A stretch of 32,915 bases of DNA from Stentor coeruleus (Eukaryota > Ciliophora > Heterotrichea > Heterotrichida > Stentoridae): positions 1 to 32,915 of the forward strand of contig MPUH01000827.1 in NCBI GenBank assembly GCA_001970955.1. Reading direction: 5' to 3'. Of this stretch, positions 1-8,992 are shown in pieces (the first letter of the stretch is position 1; each line of letters starts with the position of its first letter). A program made the position numbers and the translations under genes. A model generated the notes under the pieces. That model made no database searches. It was given only the letters and a program-made list of their open reading frames with translations, and was not told where the DNA came from.

Positions 1-668
1 TTTTTCAAAAGAAATATATAATTGGAATTTAGATTATTTTAACCATTAATTTTATTTGAAATATTTAATTGCTAATAAATGCTTGCTAGCCTTAAAGTTT
101 GTAAGCGTCACCTTTTTTAATGTTTAAACAATTTATGTATGGTATCTTGAACATAATTTATTATTGTTCAAGTATATTAAAAAAGCGNTGGTATCTTGAA
201 CATAATTTATTATTGTTCAAGTATATTAAAAAAGCGAAATTTGCAATAAAAATCATTTAATATATAAAAGATTAATGAATAATTATATGCATGCATTTTT
301 TTGGTATTCGTAATGCTGTATTTATAACAAAGGTATACAAGTTCTACAAAAAAATCAGTTAAAATTTTTACTAATTTTATACTTTCTTAGTATTATTATC
401 TCTATGATGTTTCTTAAAAAATATTCATTCCATACAATAATCTCAATATCCTTACATCATTCTCTAAGCATTTAAAAATTTGTTTATCCTATCCTTAAAC
501 CAATCCCTATTATTATTAAAAATTTTTTTTCTGTTAAATCTTCAATTTTTAAAACTACTACCTCATCATCTAAACAGATTAAAAAAGAATGATTTTCTGT
601 ATTAAAAATCAGTATTAACAAGCCAAATCTTCTCTATAATAGCATAACTATTTATAAATAAAACAATC
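1..668. other. AT-rich 5' flank, no gene seen
   Basis: I see no convincing coding sequence here. The stretch holds the first assembly join (N at 188) and becomes C-rich over roughly 400-600, just before the coiled-coil gene at 669. Short frames on the minus strand over 602-1007 are antisense shadows of that gene. Confidence 0.6.
140..236. repeat. 48-bp direct duplication around an N (assembly join)
   Basis: Bases 140-187 and 189-236 are identical and separated by one N at 188. The same layout recurs at four other Ns in the window, so this is most simply two overlapping contig ends joined without merging. Each copy carries an inverted repeat with perfect 8-bp arms (CTTGAACA at 146-153, TGTTCAAG at 165-172), which may have caused the assembly break. 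Confidence 0.85.
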
Positions 669-1748
669 ATGAATGGCCATGACGAAAGCAAAGAAGAAAA
701 CAATATGCTTGACTCTGCAGTGTAACTAATAAATAGCGCTATAGAAAAGCTCAAAGCCCAAAACGAAAAACTCCGCAATGAGCTCAAGGTCCTTAGCAAA
801 GCTCTGGACGAAACTCTTGAAAAGCAGAAAAAACAAGACCGGAAAAAAGGTAGAGTGCCTGTAAGAGAAGAACCAAGTAACGAAACCGAAAAAGAAATCC
901 AAGTGGCTTTTGCTAAGATAAACAAATACAAAAAAGATATAGCGAGTATGAAGAAGCAACTTGATGGAAACCTCAACGAAGCCCGCATAACCGACCTCGA
1001 GAACCAATCGCGGTTTCTCTCAAAGCGTATTCAAGAACTCGAGAACGAGAATTCATCCTTACAAAAAATTGAACGAGAGCAAAAAAAAGCTTTAGACGTA
1101 GCAAGTAACGCTCAGGGTTACCCAGAAAAACTCGAAAGCTTACGTCAAGAGATTAAAACTCTCAAAGAAAAATACCGAGAGCTCCAAACTAAACAAAAAC
1201 AAGACGAAAAAGTTCTCAAAGAGCAGCATGAAAAGTGTGTTGACCTAGAGGAAAAATGCCGTAAACTCAAAGGTATTATCCGACAAAAGAAAAATGAAGA
1301 AGATGAGCCAAAAGTTGTTGAAGTTACAGAAAAAGACATAGTTGAACTTGAAGAAAAAATCAAAGAAACCGAACAAAAGAAAAAAGAAGAAGAACGGAAA
1401 CTAAAAAAACGTATCAAAGACCTTGAAAACCAAATCAACGAAAGCAAGCATAATATAAACATGCTAAACGTAAAACTTAAAGAAAAAGACCAAGAATGCC
1501 GATTAAGTGTTCTAAAAATCAAAGAACTAAAACGTGCTGTAAGACATAATCAATTAAAACCATTACCAAAAGCTCCACCAAAACTTGAGCCAAGGTCAAA
1601 TGAACATATTGAAGAAGATAAACGTTCACATGACACTGATCAATACCGTCGGGATAGTTCTGAAAGCAAAAACAAGGTAGTAAAAGACAGGTCAAGATCT
1701 TCAAGTTCAAAGTCTTCGAAAAAATCTAGTGACGATGATAGGTATTAA
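669..1748 (+). CDS. Coiled-coil protein with one 15-nt intron
   Basis: The function is not recognised. The gene has two exons, 669-721 and 737-1748, giving 354 residues. Exon 1 supplies the ATG at 669 and 17 full codons; without the intron the frame is open upstream to a TAA at 723 and has no ATG. The protein is nearly all charged heptad-type coiled coil, rich in Lys, Glu, Gln and Leu. The last 70 or so residues are a proline-containing linker and a Ser/Arg/Lys/Asp-rich tail. Such proteins in ciliates are often structural or cortical, but nothing here proves that. The stop at 1746-1748 is only 31 bp before the ATG of the SAC1-type gene. Confidence is high that this is a gene and in the intron, and low for any role. 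Confidence 0.85.
722..736 (+). other. 15-nt spliceosomal intron
   Basis: The intron reads GTAACTAATAAATAG. It lies after the second base of a codon (phase 2). Removing it joins the ATG exon to the open coiled-coil frame. If retained, TAA is the first codon lying wholly within the intron. Tiny 15-nt introns are known from heterotrich ciliates; the splice itself is inferred from frame and motif. Confidence 0.85.
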
Positions 1749-1779
1749 TAGAAAAATATTAGAAAATAGTTATTATCAA

Positions 1780-3471
1780 ATGGATGCTAGAAAAATTTTC
1801 AACCCTCCTTTTCATTATTCATCAAACACCAAAGATTATTTTTTATCAAGAGACTCTTGGTCTTCTATGGCTTTATTGTCAAGAGAGACTTGCTTAGTGA
1901 CTATAGCTGAGAAAAGTTTTCAAGGTAAAGTTAATGAGTCTTTTGGATTTTTGGGGATAATACATTTGCAGAATGGTAGTTATATTATCACAATTACTGA
2001 AGCTAAATATGTGACTAGTCTTAGAGGAGCGTATATACTTATGGTTGATGATGTTGATTTCTTACCTTTAACTACCATGAAAGATCCAAAAAGTTTATCT
2101 TTACTTAAAGAGTTTATCAAAACGAACTATTTTTATTTTTCTTATAGCTTAGATTTGACAAATGCACTTTGGAGGACTGTTCAACTTAGGGAAGTTGGGG
2201 ATTGGGAACATTTTGATATGAGGTTTTTTTGGAATGCTCATATAACAGAAGAATTTCAGAATGCTAAAGCTGGAGAGTTGATATTACCAGTGATTAGTGG
2301 GTTTATACAAATTGAGCAGGTGTGTTTGGATGGAGTTACGTTGGATTATGGGATTATTAGTAGGAAGGAACATCGAAGGGCTGGAACAAGATTTCATACA
2401 AGAGGGCTTAGTGATGAAGGGTATGCAGCGAATTGTGTTGAGACTGAACAGATTGTTGGGTGGAATCAAGATGGAAAGTATGTTATGAACTCCTTTTTGC
2501 AGGTGAGGGGATCGATACCTTTACTTTGGACTCAAAAACCTAATTTGGCTTGGAATCCACCAATAGTTATCAATAAAGAAAACTTTGAACCAAGCTATAA
2601 GCACTTATCTGAAATTACTCGAATATATAAGAGCATAACTTATGTAAACCTTATTGACAAAAAAGGTTCCCAAAAAAGACTTGGAACTGAATTTGAAAAT
2701 CTTATAAATAAAAGCGCTAAAGGAACTTATGTTTGGTTTGACTTCCATGCTGAGTGTAAAGGTATGAAATTTGAGAATGTGAGTAAGCTTATCCAACAAT
2801 TAATGGAAGATGTAGATAAATATGAATGGAGTGAGACTGTTATTGAAAAGAACAAAGCTATAAATGAAGGGAAAATTGTCAAACTGCAAACTGGGATTTT
2901 TAGGACAAATTGTATTGATTGTTTAGATAGAACTAATGTTGTCCAGAACACTTTGGCTAGAGCTGTTTTGCATAAGCAGCTGGCTGGGATGATAACAAAG
3001 ACATCATCTGATCATTTAGCTCAATTTCCAGCTAATTTGGAGTACTGTTTTCGTAATTTCTGGACTAATAACGCTGATGTAATTTCCTTACTCTATACCG
3101 GCACTCCAGCTATGAAAACTGATTTCACGCGTACGGGCAAACGAACTTATAAAGGATCTCTTCTTGATGGCCGCTATGGCATTCAAAGATATGTCATAAA
3201 CACTTTCCTCGATGGTACTCGCAAAGATACTATCGACCTTTTCCTAGGCAAAATCAGGGCAAACTGTATGAGAAATGGGAACAAATACATCTACATCTAC
3301 ACTTTCCTCGCATTAACCCTCGTGATAATTACAATCTGCCGAGCTTTAGCCATAAAAACAAGCGACACCTGGCTTTTCTACCCAATCTTCATATCCCTAC
3401 TTCTCTTTTCAAACAAGCTCCTCGTGCAATTCGGTTCCAAATTCGCAGAAAACCCTTTCATTCCTAACTAA
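1780..3471 (+). CDS. SAC1-type phosphoinositide phosphatase
   Basis: This enzyme is predicted to remove phosphate from phosphoinositides, PtdIns4P above all in the SAC1 group, at ER/Golgi membranes. The protein has 563 residues, close to animal and yeast SAC1. The signature C-x5-R-T motif is intact (RTNCIDCLDRTN, Cys378 and Arg384). The N-terminal SAC fold region runs to about residue 460. Two hydrophobic segments at about 502-522 and 529-548 end the protein, the usual SAC1 tail anchor. I start at 1780 because the in-frame ATG at 1729 lies inside the upstream gene. The spacer to the hydratase gene is 62 bp and is part of a tandem duplication that includes this gene's last codons. Confidence 0.92.
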   Translation: MDARKIFNPPFHYSSNTKDYFLSRDSWSSMALLSRETCLVTIAEKSFQGKVNESFGFLGIIHLQNGSYIITITEAKYVTSLRGAYILMVDDVDFLPLTTMKDPKSLSLLKEFIKTNYFYFSYSLDLTNALWRTVQLREVGDWEHFDMRFFWNAHITEEFQNAKAGELILPVISGFIQIEQVCLDGVTLDYGIISRKEHRRAGTRFHTRGLSDEGYAANCVETEQIVGWNQDGKYVMNSFLQVRGSIPLLWTQKPNLAWNPPIVINKENFEPSYKHLSEITRIYKSITYVNLIDKKGSQKRLGTEFENLINKSAKGTYVWFDFHAECKGMKFENVSKLIQQLMEDVDKYEWSETVIEKNKAINEGKIVKLQTGIFRTNCIDCLDRTNVVQNTLARAVLHKQLAGMITKTSSDHLAQFPANLEYCFRNFWTNNADVISLLYTGTPAMKTDFTRTGKRTYKGSLLDGRYGIQRYVINTFLDGTRKDTIDLFLGKIRANCMRNGNKYIYIYTFLALTLVIITICRALAIKTSDTWLFYPIFISLLLFSNKLLVQFGSKFAENPFIPN

Positions 3472-3600
3472 TTAGTAAAAATATATTCCTTCTAAACTTT
3501 CCATAATTTCAACACCAACAATTTCATTCCTAAATGATTAGTAAAAATATGTTCTTTCGAGCTTTCCGTAATTTCACCACCAACAATTTTATCCTAACCG
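3457..3600 (+). repeat. Imperfect tandem duplication, period 65-66 bp
   Basis: The segment starting near 3457 (last codons and stop of the SAC1-type gene plus spacer) is repeated from about 3522 into the first codons of the hydratase gene. Both copies share the runs TTTCATTCCTAA, ATTAGTAAAAATAT, TAATTTCA and CACCAACAATTT, with scattered substitutions and a 1-nt indel. The hydratase ATG sits where copy 1 has the base after the SAC1 stop (AATGATTAG against ACTAATTAG). Confidence 0.8.
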
Positions 3601-4349
3601 AGCAAATTGAAAAAGTCCTTCTAATAACCTTAAACAAGCCTAAAGCCTTAAACTCCTTATGTTCCGGTCTTGTATCTGAAGTCCTTTGCGCTTTAAAAGC
3701 TGCAGATTCTAATCCTGCTATAGGATCAATAGTCCTAACTGGAAGTCAAAAAGCTTTTGCAGCAGGGGCTGATATCAAAGAAATGGAAACACGTGATTTT
3801 TCTAGTGTAGCCAAAGATAATTTTCTTATGAATTGGGAAGATGTTGCATTAATAAGAAAACCTATAATAGCTGCAGTTAATGGTTATGCATTAGGTGGTG
3901 GTTGTGAATTAGCTATGATGTGTGATATAATAATAGCTGGAGATAAAGCACAATTTGGTCAACCAGAAATAAAATTAGGAACTATTCCTGGTGGTGGGGG
4001 GACTCAAAGGCTTATAAGAGCAATAGGAAAAAGTAGAGCTATGGAATTGATACTTACTGGGGATTTTATCACAGCACAGGAAGCTAAAGAACGAGGTTTA
4101 GTGTCAAGGATCGAACCTGCAGATAAACTTGTTGAAGAAGCTGTGAAAATGGCCAAAAAAATCGCAGGGTTTTCACAACCGGTCGTCGCTTTAGCTAAAG
4201 AATGCGTAAATGCCGCATATGAAAACACGCTGAAATCGGGACTTTTGTATGAGAAAAGAGTTTTTCATTCAACTTTTGCTTTGGAAGATCGTAAGGAAGG
4301 CATGAATGCTTTCAGTCAAAGAAGACAAGCTGAGTTCAAAGATAGGTAA
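3534..4349 (+). CDS. Mitochondrial enoyl-CoA hydratase
   Basis: It hydrates 2-trans-enoyl-CoA to 3-hydroxyacyl-CoA in the second step of beta-oxidation, in the mitochondrion. The protein has 271 residues and a crotonase fold. Oxyanion-hole stretches [10 protein letters not shown] and YALGGGCEL are present. The two catalytic glutamates are Glu125 (GGGCEL) and Glu145 ([15 protein letters not shown]), 20 residues apart as in mammalian ECHS1. The N-terminus is short, basic and aromatic with no acid before the fold, as expected for a mitochondrial presequence. Met6 (position 3549) is an equally good start. The TTLL gene starts 26 bp after the stop. The spacer and first codons derive from a local duplication. 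Confidence 0.95.
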   Translation: MISKNMFFRAFRNFTTNNFILTEQIEKVLLITLNKPKALNSLCSGLVSEVLCALKAADSNPAIGSIVLTGSQKAFAAGADIKEMETRDFSSVAKDNFLMNWEDVALIRKPIIAAVNGYALGGGCELAMMCDIIIAGDKAQFGQPEIKLGTIPGGGGTQRLIRAIGKSRAMELILTGDFITAQEAKERGLVSRIEPADKLVEEAVKMAKKIAGFSQPVVALAKECVNAAYENTLKSGLLYEKRVFHSTFALEDRKEGMNAFSQRRQAEFKDR

Positions 4350-4375
4350 TTAGGTTATATACCTTTTAGTTATAT

Positions 4376-6073
4376 ATGGATATAGTAAGGAATAAAAAAC
4401 TTCAAAGGGACTCTTTGCAAAGCTATGCTGCAGAAGATACTCCAGCAAGAGAGAAATCCTTAATGATCTCACAGAAAAGGGATCTCAGCGCACCGCATAA
4501 GTTTAGATCTCCGAAAGCCCGTGGGCACAAAGATAAAGTTTTCAAAAAAGAAAAGGACTTCCTAGAAGAAGTCTATAAGAAAAACATGGAAAAAACCGTT
4601 AGGGTGTTAAAATCGTCTATCCCATCATATTTTTCTCGTCATTTCCGTGACAAAAAAGACCTAATAAGCTTGACGAGTTCTGAATCTGCGAATAGACTTC
4701 TCAGCCCTTCAGCTTTAAAAGAACTTCAGCCTACTAAAAATTATGAACATTGTGTTGTCCCTATACACCCTATAGCTAGTTTATTACAAGCTAGTAATGG
4801 TATTGATCTTTATAGGGTTATTGATCCTAACTATAAATTTTTTATAGGTCCAGGGAACAATGATGCATTAGTAAGGAAAATCCTCAGTGCAAAGCCTGGA
4901 TGGGCAAAGTCTTTTTCCCCGCATTCAGCTAATTTGATATGGACAGACGTGAAAAAATCAGCGATTTTTGACCTGATACCCAAAGGGCCTCATGTGAAAA
5001 AAACCCAAATCGAACCCCAAGCCTTTGAAAACCCCCTACTTCCTGAAGCGGAATATGTAGCTTTATCTCAAACAGCTGTTTTAAACCCCCACAAGATTAA
5101 AATTTATAACAAACTTGAAGGGAACTCAGAATTAGCTTCGAAAAAAAAACTTTTTCATAATATGGTAAACTATTACAAAAACATAGGTAAAGACCCTTTT
5201 ACTACAATTCCATTAACTTATCATATAACCAATGGATGTAAAGATCAGAGTTTTCTACAGTTCTGTAATAAATATACTGAAATTGATGAACTTATGAAAA
5301 GTGACCCTTTTTTAAATAATGTTTGGATTGTCAAGCCTGGAGAAGCTACAAATAGAGGTATTGGGATTAAAGTATGCTCAAGTGTTGCTGAGGTTATGCT
5401 GGTTGTTGATGAAAAAAAGGTTGTTCATGGAATACAGAGGACTTATATTGTACAAAAATACCTTTATAAACCACTTTTGTATATAAACAGGAAGTTTGAT
5501 ATTAGATGCTATTTATTGGTTACTATTATTAATAACAATATTCAAGCATATTTTTATAAGGATGGGTATATGAGGACTTCTTGTCAGGAGTTTGATATGA
5601 GTAATGTACAGAATAAGTATGTGCATTTGACTAATGATGCAGTGCAAAAGAATTCACCGGATTATGGGAAATTTGAAGATGGGAATAAATTGTCGTATGA
5701 TGAGTTTCAGGTGTATGTTGATAATACTTTAGAGAAAAAAGTGAACTTCAGACAAGAAGTCTATCCAAAAATGCGTGATATAGTCCGTGACACAATCAAA
5801 GCAACTTATAAAGTCCTTGACCCTCATAGGCGAACTCAATGTTTCGAGATTTATGGCTATGACTTTATGCTTGATGAAAAATTCCAACCATGGCTTATAG
5901 AAATCAACACCAATCCTTGTCTAGCTTTAAGTGGTAAATACCTCACTACTTTAATCCCAAAAATGTTAAGCCACTCTTTTGAAATCGTCCTAGATCAATT
6001 GTTTCCAATAAAAAAATCCAGCTTTGAAGGAAATTTATACGAGCTCATCTTCTCAGAAAGTAACTATAAATAA
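4376..6073 (+). CDS. Tubulin-tyrosine-ligase-like protein (TTLL)
   Basis: Predicted ATP-dependent ligase that adds amino acids (glutamate or glycine) to tubulin or another target. The 565-residue protein has a basic, poorly conserved N-terminal 150 residues and a TTL domain over about 255-545. Visible ATP-grasp motifs are KPGEATNRGIGI (about 318-330), YLYKPLLYINRKFDIRCYLL (about 361-380, with the conserved RKFDIR core) and YGYDFMLDEKFQPWLIEIN (about 493-511), with the metal-binding Glu and Asn in EIN. The NRG-type ATP loop resembles ciliate-expanded TTLLs, so I do not assign an animal subtype or choose between polyglutamylase and glycylase. It is last in a tight four-gene + strand cluster and is followed by a 483-bp spacer. 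Confidence 0.93.
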   Translation: MDIVRNKKLQRDSLQSYAAEDTPAREKSLMISQKRDLSAPHKFRSPKARGHKDKVFKKEKDFLEEVYKKNMEKTVRVLKSSIPSYFSRHFRDKKDLISLTSSESANRLLSPSALKELQPTKNYEHCVVPIHPIASLLQASNGIDLYRVIDPNYKFFIGPGNNDALVRKILSAKPGWAKSFSPHSANLIWTDVKKSAIFDLIPKGPHVKKTQIEPQAFENPLLPEAEYVALSQTAVLNPHKIKIYNKLEGNSELASKKKLFHNMVNYYKNIGKDPFTTIPLTYHITNGCKDQSFLQFCNKYTEIDELMKSDPFLNNVWIVKPGEATNRGIGIKVCSSVAEVMLVVDEKKVVHGIQRTYIVQKYLYKPLLYINRKFDIRCYLLVTIINNNIQAYFYKDGYMRTSCQEFDMSNVQNKYVHLTNDAVQKNSPDYGKFEDGNKLSYDEFQVYVDNTLEKKVNFRQEVYPKMRDIVRDTIKATYKVLDPHRRTQCFEIYGYDFMLDEKFQPWLIEINTNPCLALSGKYLTTLIPKMLSHSFEIVLDQLFPIKKSSFEGNLYELIFSESNYK

Positions 6074-6556
6074 TAAAAAAGGCAAAGAAATTTAGTTTAA
6101 ATTACTCTGACTAGAGAAAACTAAATCTAATTACTTTATGAATATCTTTAGGTCACGCTATTGTATATTGAGCTGATTTTATATCAGAATAGTCTTCTCT
6201 AAAATTTACCTCTAATTTTTTATCTATTCTTCCTAAAGCTAAATCTTCTTGTCAAAAGTATTATATCTTAAATTCCAAAATTTTTAAACTCAATATTAAT
6301 ACCTTATTCTATAATATATTAGAAACTATGAATTCTTTCATGCTAAATTCTAAACAAATAAAAATAAATCTAAAAATTAAATACCCAATTCATAATCCTA
6401 TATCTAAATACCCTTCACACCTATCTAATCCTATTCAGCATACCTTCACAATCTTCCGCACACATCAACTCCACTCCCTAACTCAAAACCACCTAAACTC
6501 TAAAACCTCAACCATCCTAATCTCATCCAAAAACAAATTATAATATTTATCTATAA
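6074..6556. other. Spacer, no supported gene
   Basis: An inverted repeat lies just after the TTLL stop (ATTTAGTTT at 6090-6098, AAACTAAAT at 6118-6126; 9-bp arms, 19-nt loop), possibly in the 3' UTR. From about 6340 to the next ATG the + strand is strongly C-rich and G-poor. A 71-codon open frame at 6328-6543 lies inside this biased stretch and looks like a composition artefact. Confidence 0.55.
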
Positions 6557-7045
6557 ATGTCATCAAAAACCAACATCACACAATGCTGGATAAACTTTCT
6601 AACTCCAGTCCACCAGCACTTTATAAAGAACGAAGACTGTCTACAAATAATCTACATCCGAAAAAAAACCCAAAACGCAACTAAAATCAAAATCCTCATC
6701 AACGAAGAAGAATGCTGGTACGTGGTCTGTTCATATTTAGATATATCCAAAATGCACAAAGATGCTTCAAATCTCAATTGGGATGATGTGGTAAATACTT
6801 TAAACGATAAGTGCCCAATAGGCTTCTTCATGATAGCAGAAAAAGAAGACTCTTCAAATAAAAAGCTTTTTACATATAAAACCCATCAAAGATTTGTAAG
6901 AAATGATGACAATTTCAACATCCAAAGAACAATCGAGCTTATTTTTTCAGAACACAAAAGCTATTTTGAAAAACTTTTTAAAATGCTAAATGAATACCAA
7001 CCCCAGCTGTCTCCAATGCTTTTAGCTGAAATATTTCAAAGTTAA
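6557..7045 (+). CDS. Hypothetical protein, 162 residues
   Basis: I do not recognise this protein. It is a soluble-looking 162-residue product with balanced composition, several Trp and Cys, and alternating strand/helix character, so it is a plausible small globular domain. There is no signal peptide or membrane segment. It begins at the first ATG after a C-rich upstream stretch and ends with TAA, 21 bp from the 3' end of the convergent RING gene. The coding call rests on length, composition unlike the flanks, and neat placement between neighbours. Confidence 0.7.
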   Translation: MSSKTNITQCWINFLTPVHQHFIKNEDCLQIIYIRKKTQNATKIKILINEEECWYVVCSYLDISKMHKDASNLNWDDVVNTLNDKCPIGFFMIAEKEDSSNKKLFTYKTHQRFVRNDDNFNIQRTIELIFSEHKSYFEKLFKMLNEYQPQLSPMLLAEIFQS

Positions 7046-7066
7046 TTATGAGTATCTCTATAAGAA

Positions 7067-7660
7067 TTAGTTATTTTGAAAGGTGTTTATTTTTTGTAAA
7101 GCCTTAAAATACTGTTTGAGTGCTGCGTTTTTCTTGTTATTTGCGAGGTTTTTCTCAAACTTCAATAGTTTTTTGCATATCTTGCTGCAGACATAGCCTT
7201 CTTTTGATATTTCTGAATAATTTACTTGTATGAAATCCTTAGCAAGGCCGGTTTTATTACAGAACCTATGGTTTTTACATGTCATTTCTTGGAATAAACA
7301 CCCTGCTTCATGAATAGTAACTTTACCAAAGCTCACTTTTTCTAAACATCCGTTGTCTTTGTATTTACAGTGCATTTTCTGTTCATTGAGGATACGTATT
7401 AAAATTTTACTTGGAGCTCGTGGGAGGATTTTTGGCCCACAGTTCGGACAGTGTAAGTCGAAATTTTCCCCAAGGTTCCGTTCTTTGCAAAATAGACAAA
7501 GAAGGCAAAAAAGTCTCCCGCATGAACCGCATTCTAAGGGTTCACGGACTACCATGCCACATAAAACACATAAAAAGTCCGATCTGGGAGTTGAGAGAAA
7601 ACGCTCAAGAGGGTATCCTGCGGCCTTTTTTTCTATCCGAGACCGAAATGGTGATAGCAT
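7067..7660 (-). CDS. RING and TRAF-type zinc-finger protein
   Basis: Likely an E3 ubiquitin ligase or adaptor. The 197-residue protein has an N-terminal RING-like finger at 31-74 with ligands C31-x2-C34-x9-C44-x2-C47-x4-C52-x2-C55-x15-C71-x2-C74. The usual His is absent, giving an all-Cys variant; such variants are common in ciliates. A TRAF-type finger follows (C98, C105, H117, C121) and then a second Cys/His-rich stretch to about 162. The C-terminus is a basic helix. The start is the only ATG before an in-frame TGA five codons upstream. The gene converges on the unknown 162-residue gene with a 21-bp spacer. The substrate is unknown. Confidence 0.85.
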   Translation of the reverse strand: MLSPFRSRIEKKAAGYPLERFLSTPRSDFLCVLCGMVVREPLECGSCGRLFCLLCLFCKERNLGENFDLHCPNCGPKILPRAPSKILIRILNEQKMHCKYKDNGCLEKVSFGKVTIHEAGCLFQEMTCKNHRFCNKTGLAKDFIQVNYSEISKEGYVCSKICKKLLKFEKNLANNKKNAALKQYFKALQKINTFQNN

Positions 7661-8290
7661 TGAAGTATTAGTATATCATGATTTTTGTATAGAATAAGGA
7701 TTATAGGGATATTATATGAGAAATCAGAAAATTTTGAAAGGCTGGAAAGCTTTTTGGCAAATAATAAGATGGGGATTTTTTAGGTGAGATTTTATAGGAT
7801 TTTTGTTGTTGTGACGTGGAGGGTTTTGATGTGGGAGGAATTAAAAGATGATTTTGTGATGTTTTGGTTAGTAAGGAGGAAGTTACTAATTAATAGCTTA
7901 TATAAGCATTATAAGGTTAAAATTATAGCTTATCGTCAAACTTGAAAAATTTAATTATAGATTATCATCATCAATAAATAAACATATAGTTTTACACATA
8001 AAATTACCGTTGTTTATACAACCTATAATCGGTATCTAATTCTATCAAATTAACCTAATGGACTTGGATTTCTTATGGTTCTAAATTAAGATTAAAAAAC
8101 CATTAGCTAAGTCTAATAGATAATTTTATCAATTATTACATTCAAACCAACTATTACAGTCTAACATAAATACTAATGCATATGCTAGCAATAAAATACT
8201 TTCTAATGCAATTTGGAAGATTCTATAAGAGAAAAATATATATATTTAATCTGGACTAAAGATAAATTATTTTTGCCTTGATTTCTGACA

Positions 8291-8505
8291 ATAAGAGATT
8301 TAAGTACTGCAAGCTTACCTTGAAAAAAATCATTTTGTTTTAATTAAATATAGGCATAATCAAAATAACTATAACATAAAAAGCCAACTAACTATAAANA
8401 TAAGAGATTTAAGTACTGCAAGCTTACCTTGAAAAAAATCATTTTGTTTTAATTAAATATAGGTATAATCAAAATAACTATAACATAAAAAGCCAACTAA
8501 CTATA
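8291..8505. repeat. About 107-bp direct duplication around an N (assembly join)
   Basis: Bases 8291-8398 and 8400-8505 match apart from one clear substitution (GGCATA against GGTATA) and the terminal base, with N at 8399 between them. The SNP suggests that the overlapping contig ends come from two haplotypes or macronuclear variants. Confidence 0.85.
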
Positions 8506-8523
8506 ATTTTAATATCTTATTCA

Positions 8524-8601
8524 TCATAATCATATCAACCTCTATATTAAGCCACCTTTATAATCATAATCACATCATCCTCTATATTAGACCACCTTTA
8601 T
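8524..8601. repeat. Imperfect tandem repeat, 40-bp unit, two copies
   Basis: The unit starts TCATAATCA and contains CTCTATATTA and CCACCTTTAT. Copies lie at 8524-8563 and 8564-8601 with a few substitutions. The repeat is in the C-rich upstream region of the EB1-like gene. Confidence 0.7.
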
Positions 8602-8992
8602 CTGCATATTTTAACGCAACTTATATAATATCATTTAAGTTTAAATCATATAGTTTAAGCCAAAACCTATACTAATCCAATGTATAATCCATCCATTAAT
8701 TCTCATTTATTACCTTCTCAGTACTTTTTTATTTTTTTCACTTAAATCTTCAGCAAAAGTTTGTTTTACATCTTCATAAACTTCTGCATCTCATTCTTAT
8801 ACTATCTACCATTTCCCAATCCTAAGTTTTTCTAGAAATCCCACTTTAATCAAATATCTTTTAAAAATTCCATAAGTATTTAAGCATTTCCTATCAAAAC
8901 TCCCCATCAGCACCCCTAAAAAAATTTAATACATTTTATATAATAATTATAAGCTTTTATATATATAATATGATTAGTCCCCTTAGTTTATT

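Larger units (their letters stand above)
7661..8992. other. Intergenic region, 1.3 kb, no gene seen
   Basis: This is the upstream region of two divergent genes (RING gene on -, EB1-like gene on +). The left third is G-rich on +, the right part C-rich. It contains an assembly join with an N at 8399 and an imperfect 40-bp tandem repeat near 8524. No tRNA-like or other RNA signature was recognised. Confidence 0.6.

Noticed and set aside
602..1007. Minus-strand open frames of 93 and 128 codons
   Set aside because: They lie antisense to the first coiled-coil gene, are rich in Phe/Ser/Leu as expected from the complement of Lys/Glu codons, and have no independent support.
1729..1779. Upstream in-frame ATG for the SAC1-type gene
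   Set aside because: It lies inside the last codons of the preceding gene; the ATG at 1780 starts right before sequence that looks conserved.
6328..6543. 71-codon + strand open frame before the 162-residue gene
   Set aside because: It sits in C-rich, G-poor upstream DNA and has a low-complexity Asn/Ser/Thr/Leu/Ile product; the next gene has its own good ATG.
8291..8505. Duplication as a transposon target-site or terminal repeat
   Set aside because: The copies are adjacent apart from one N, with no element between them; the same layout recurs at every N.
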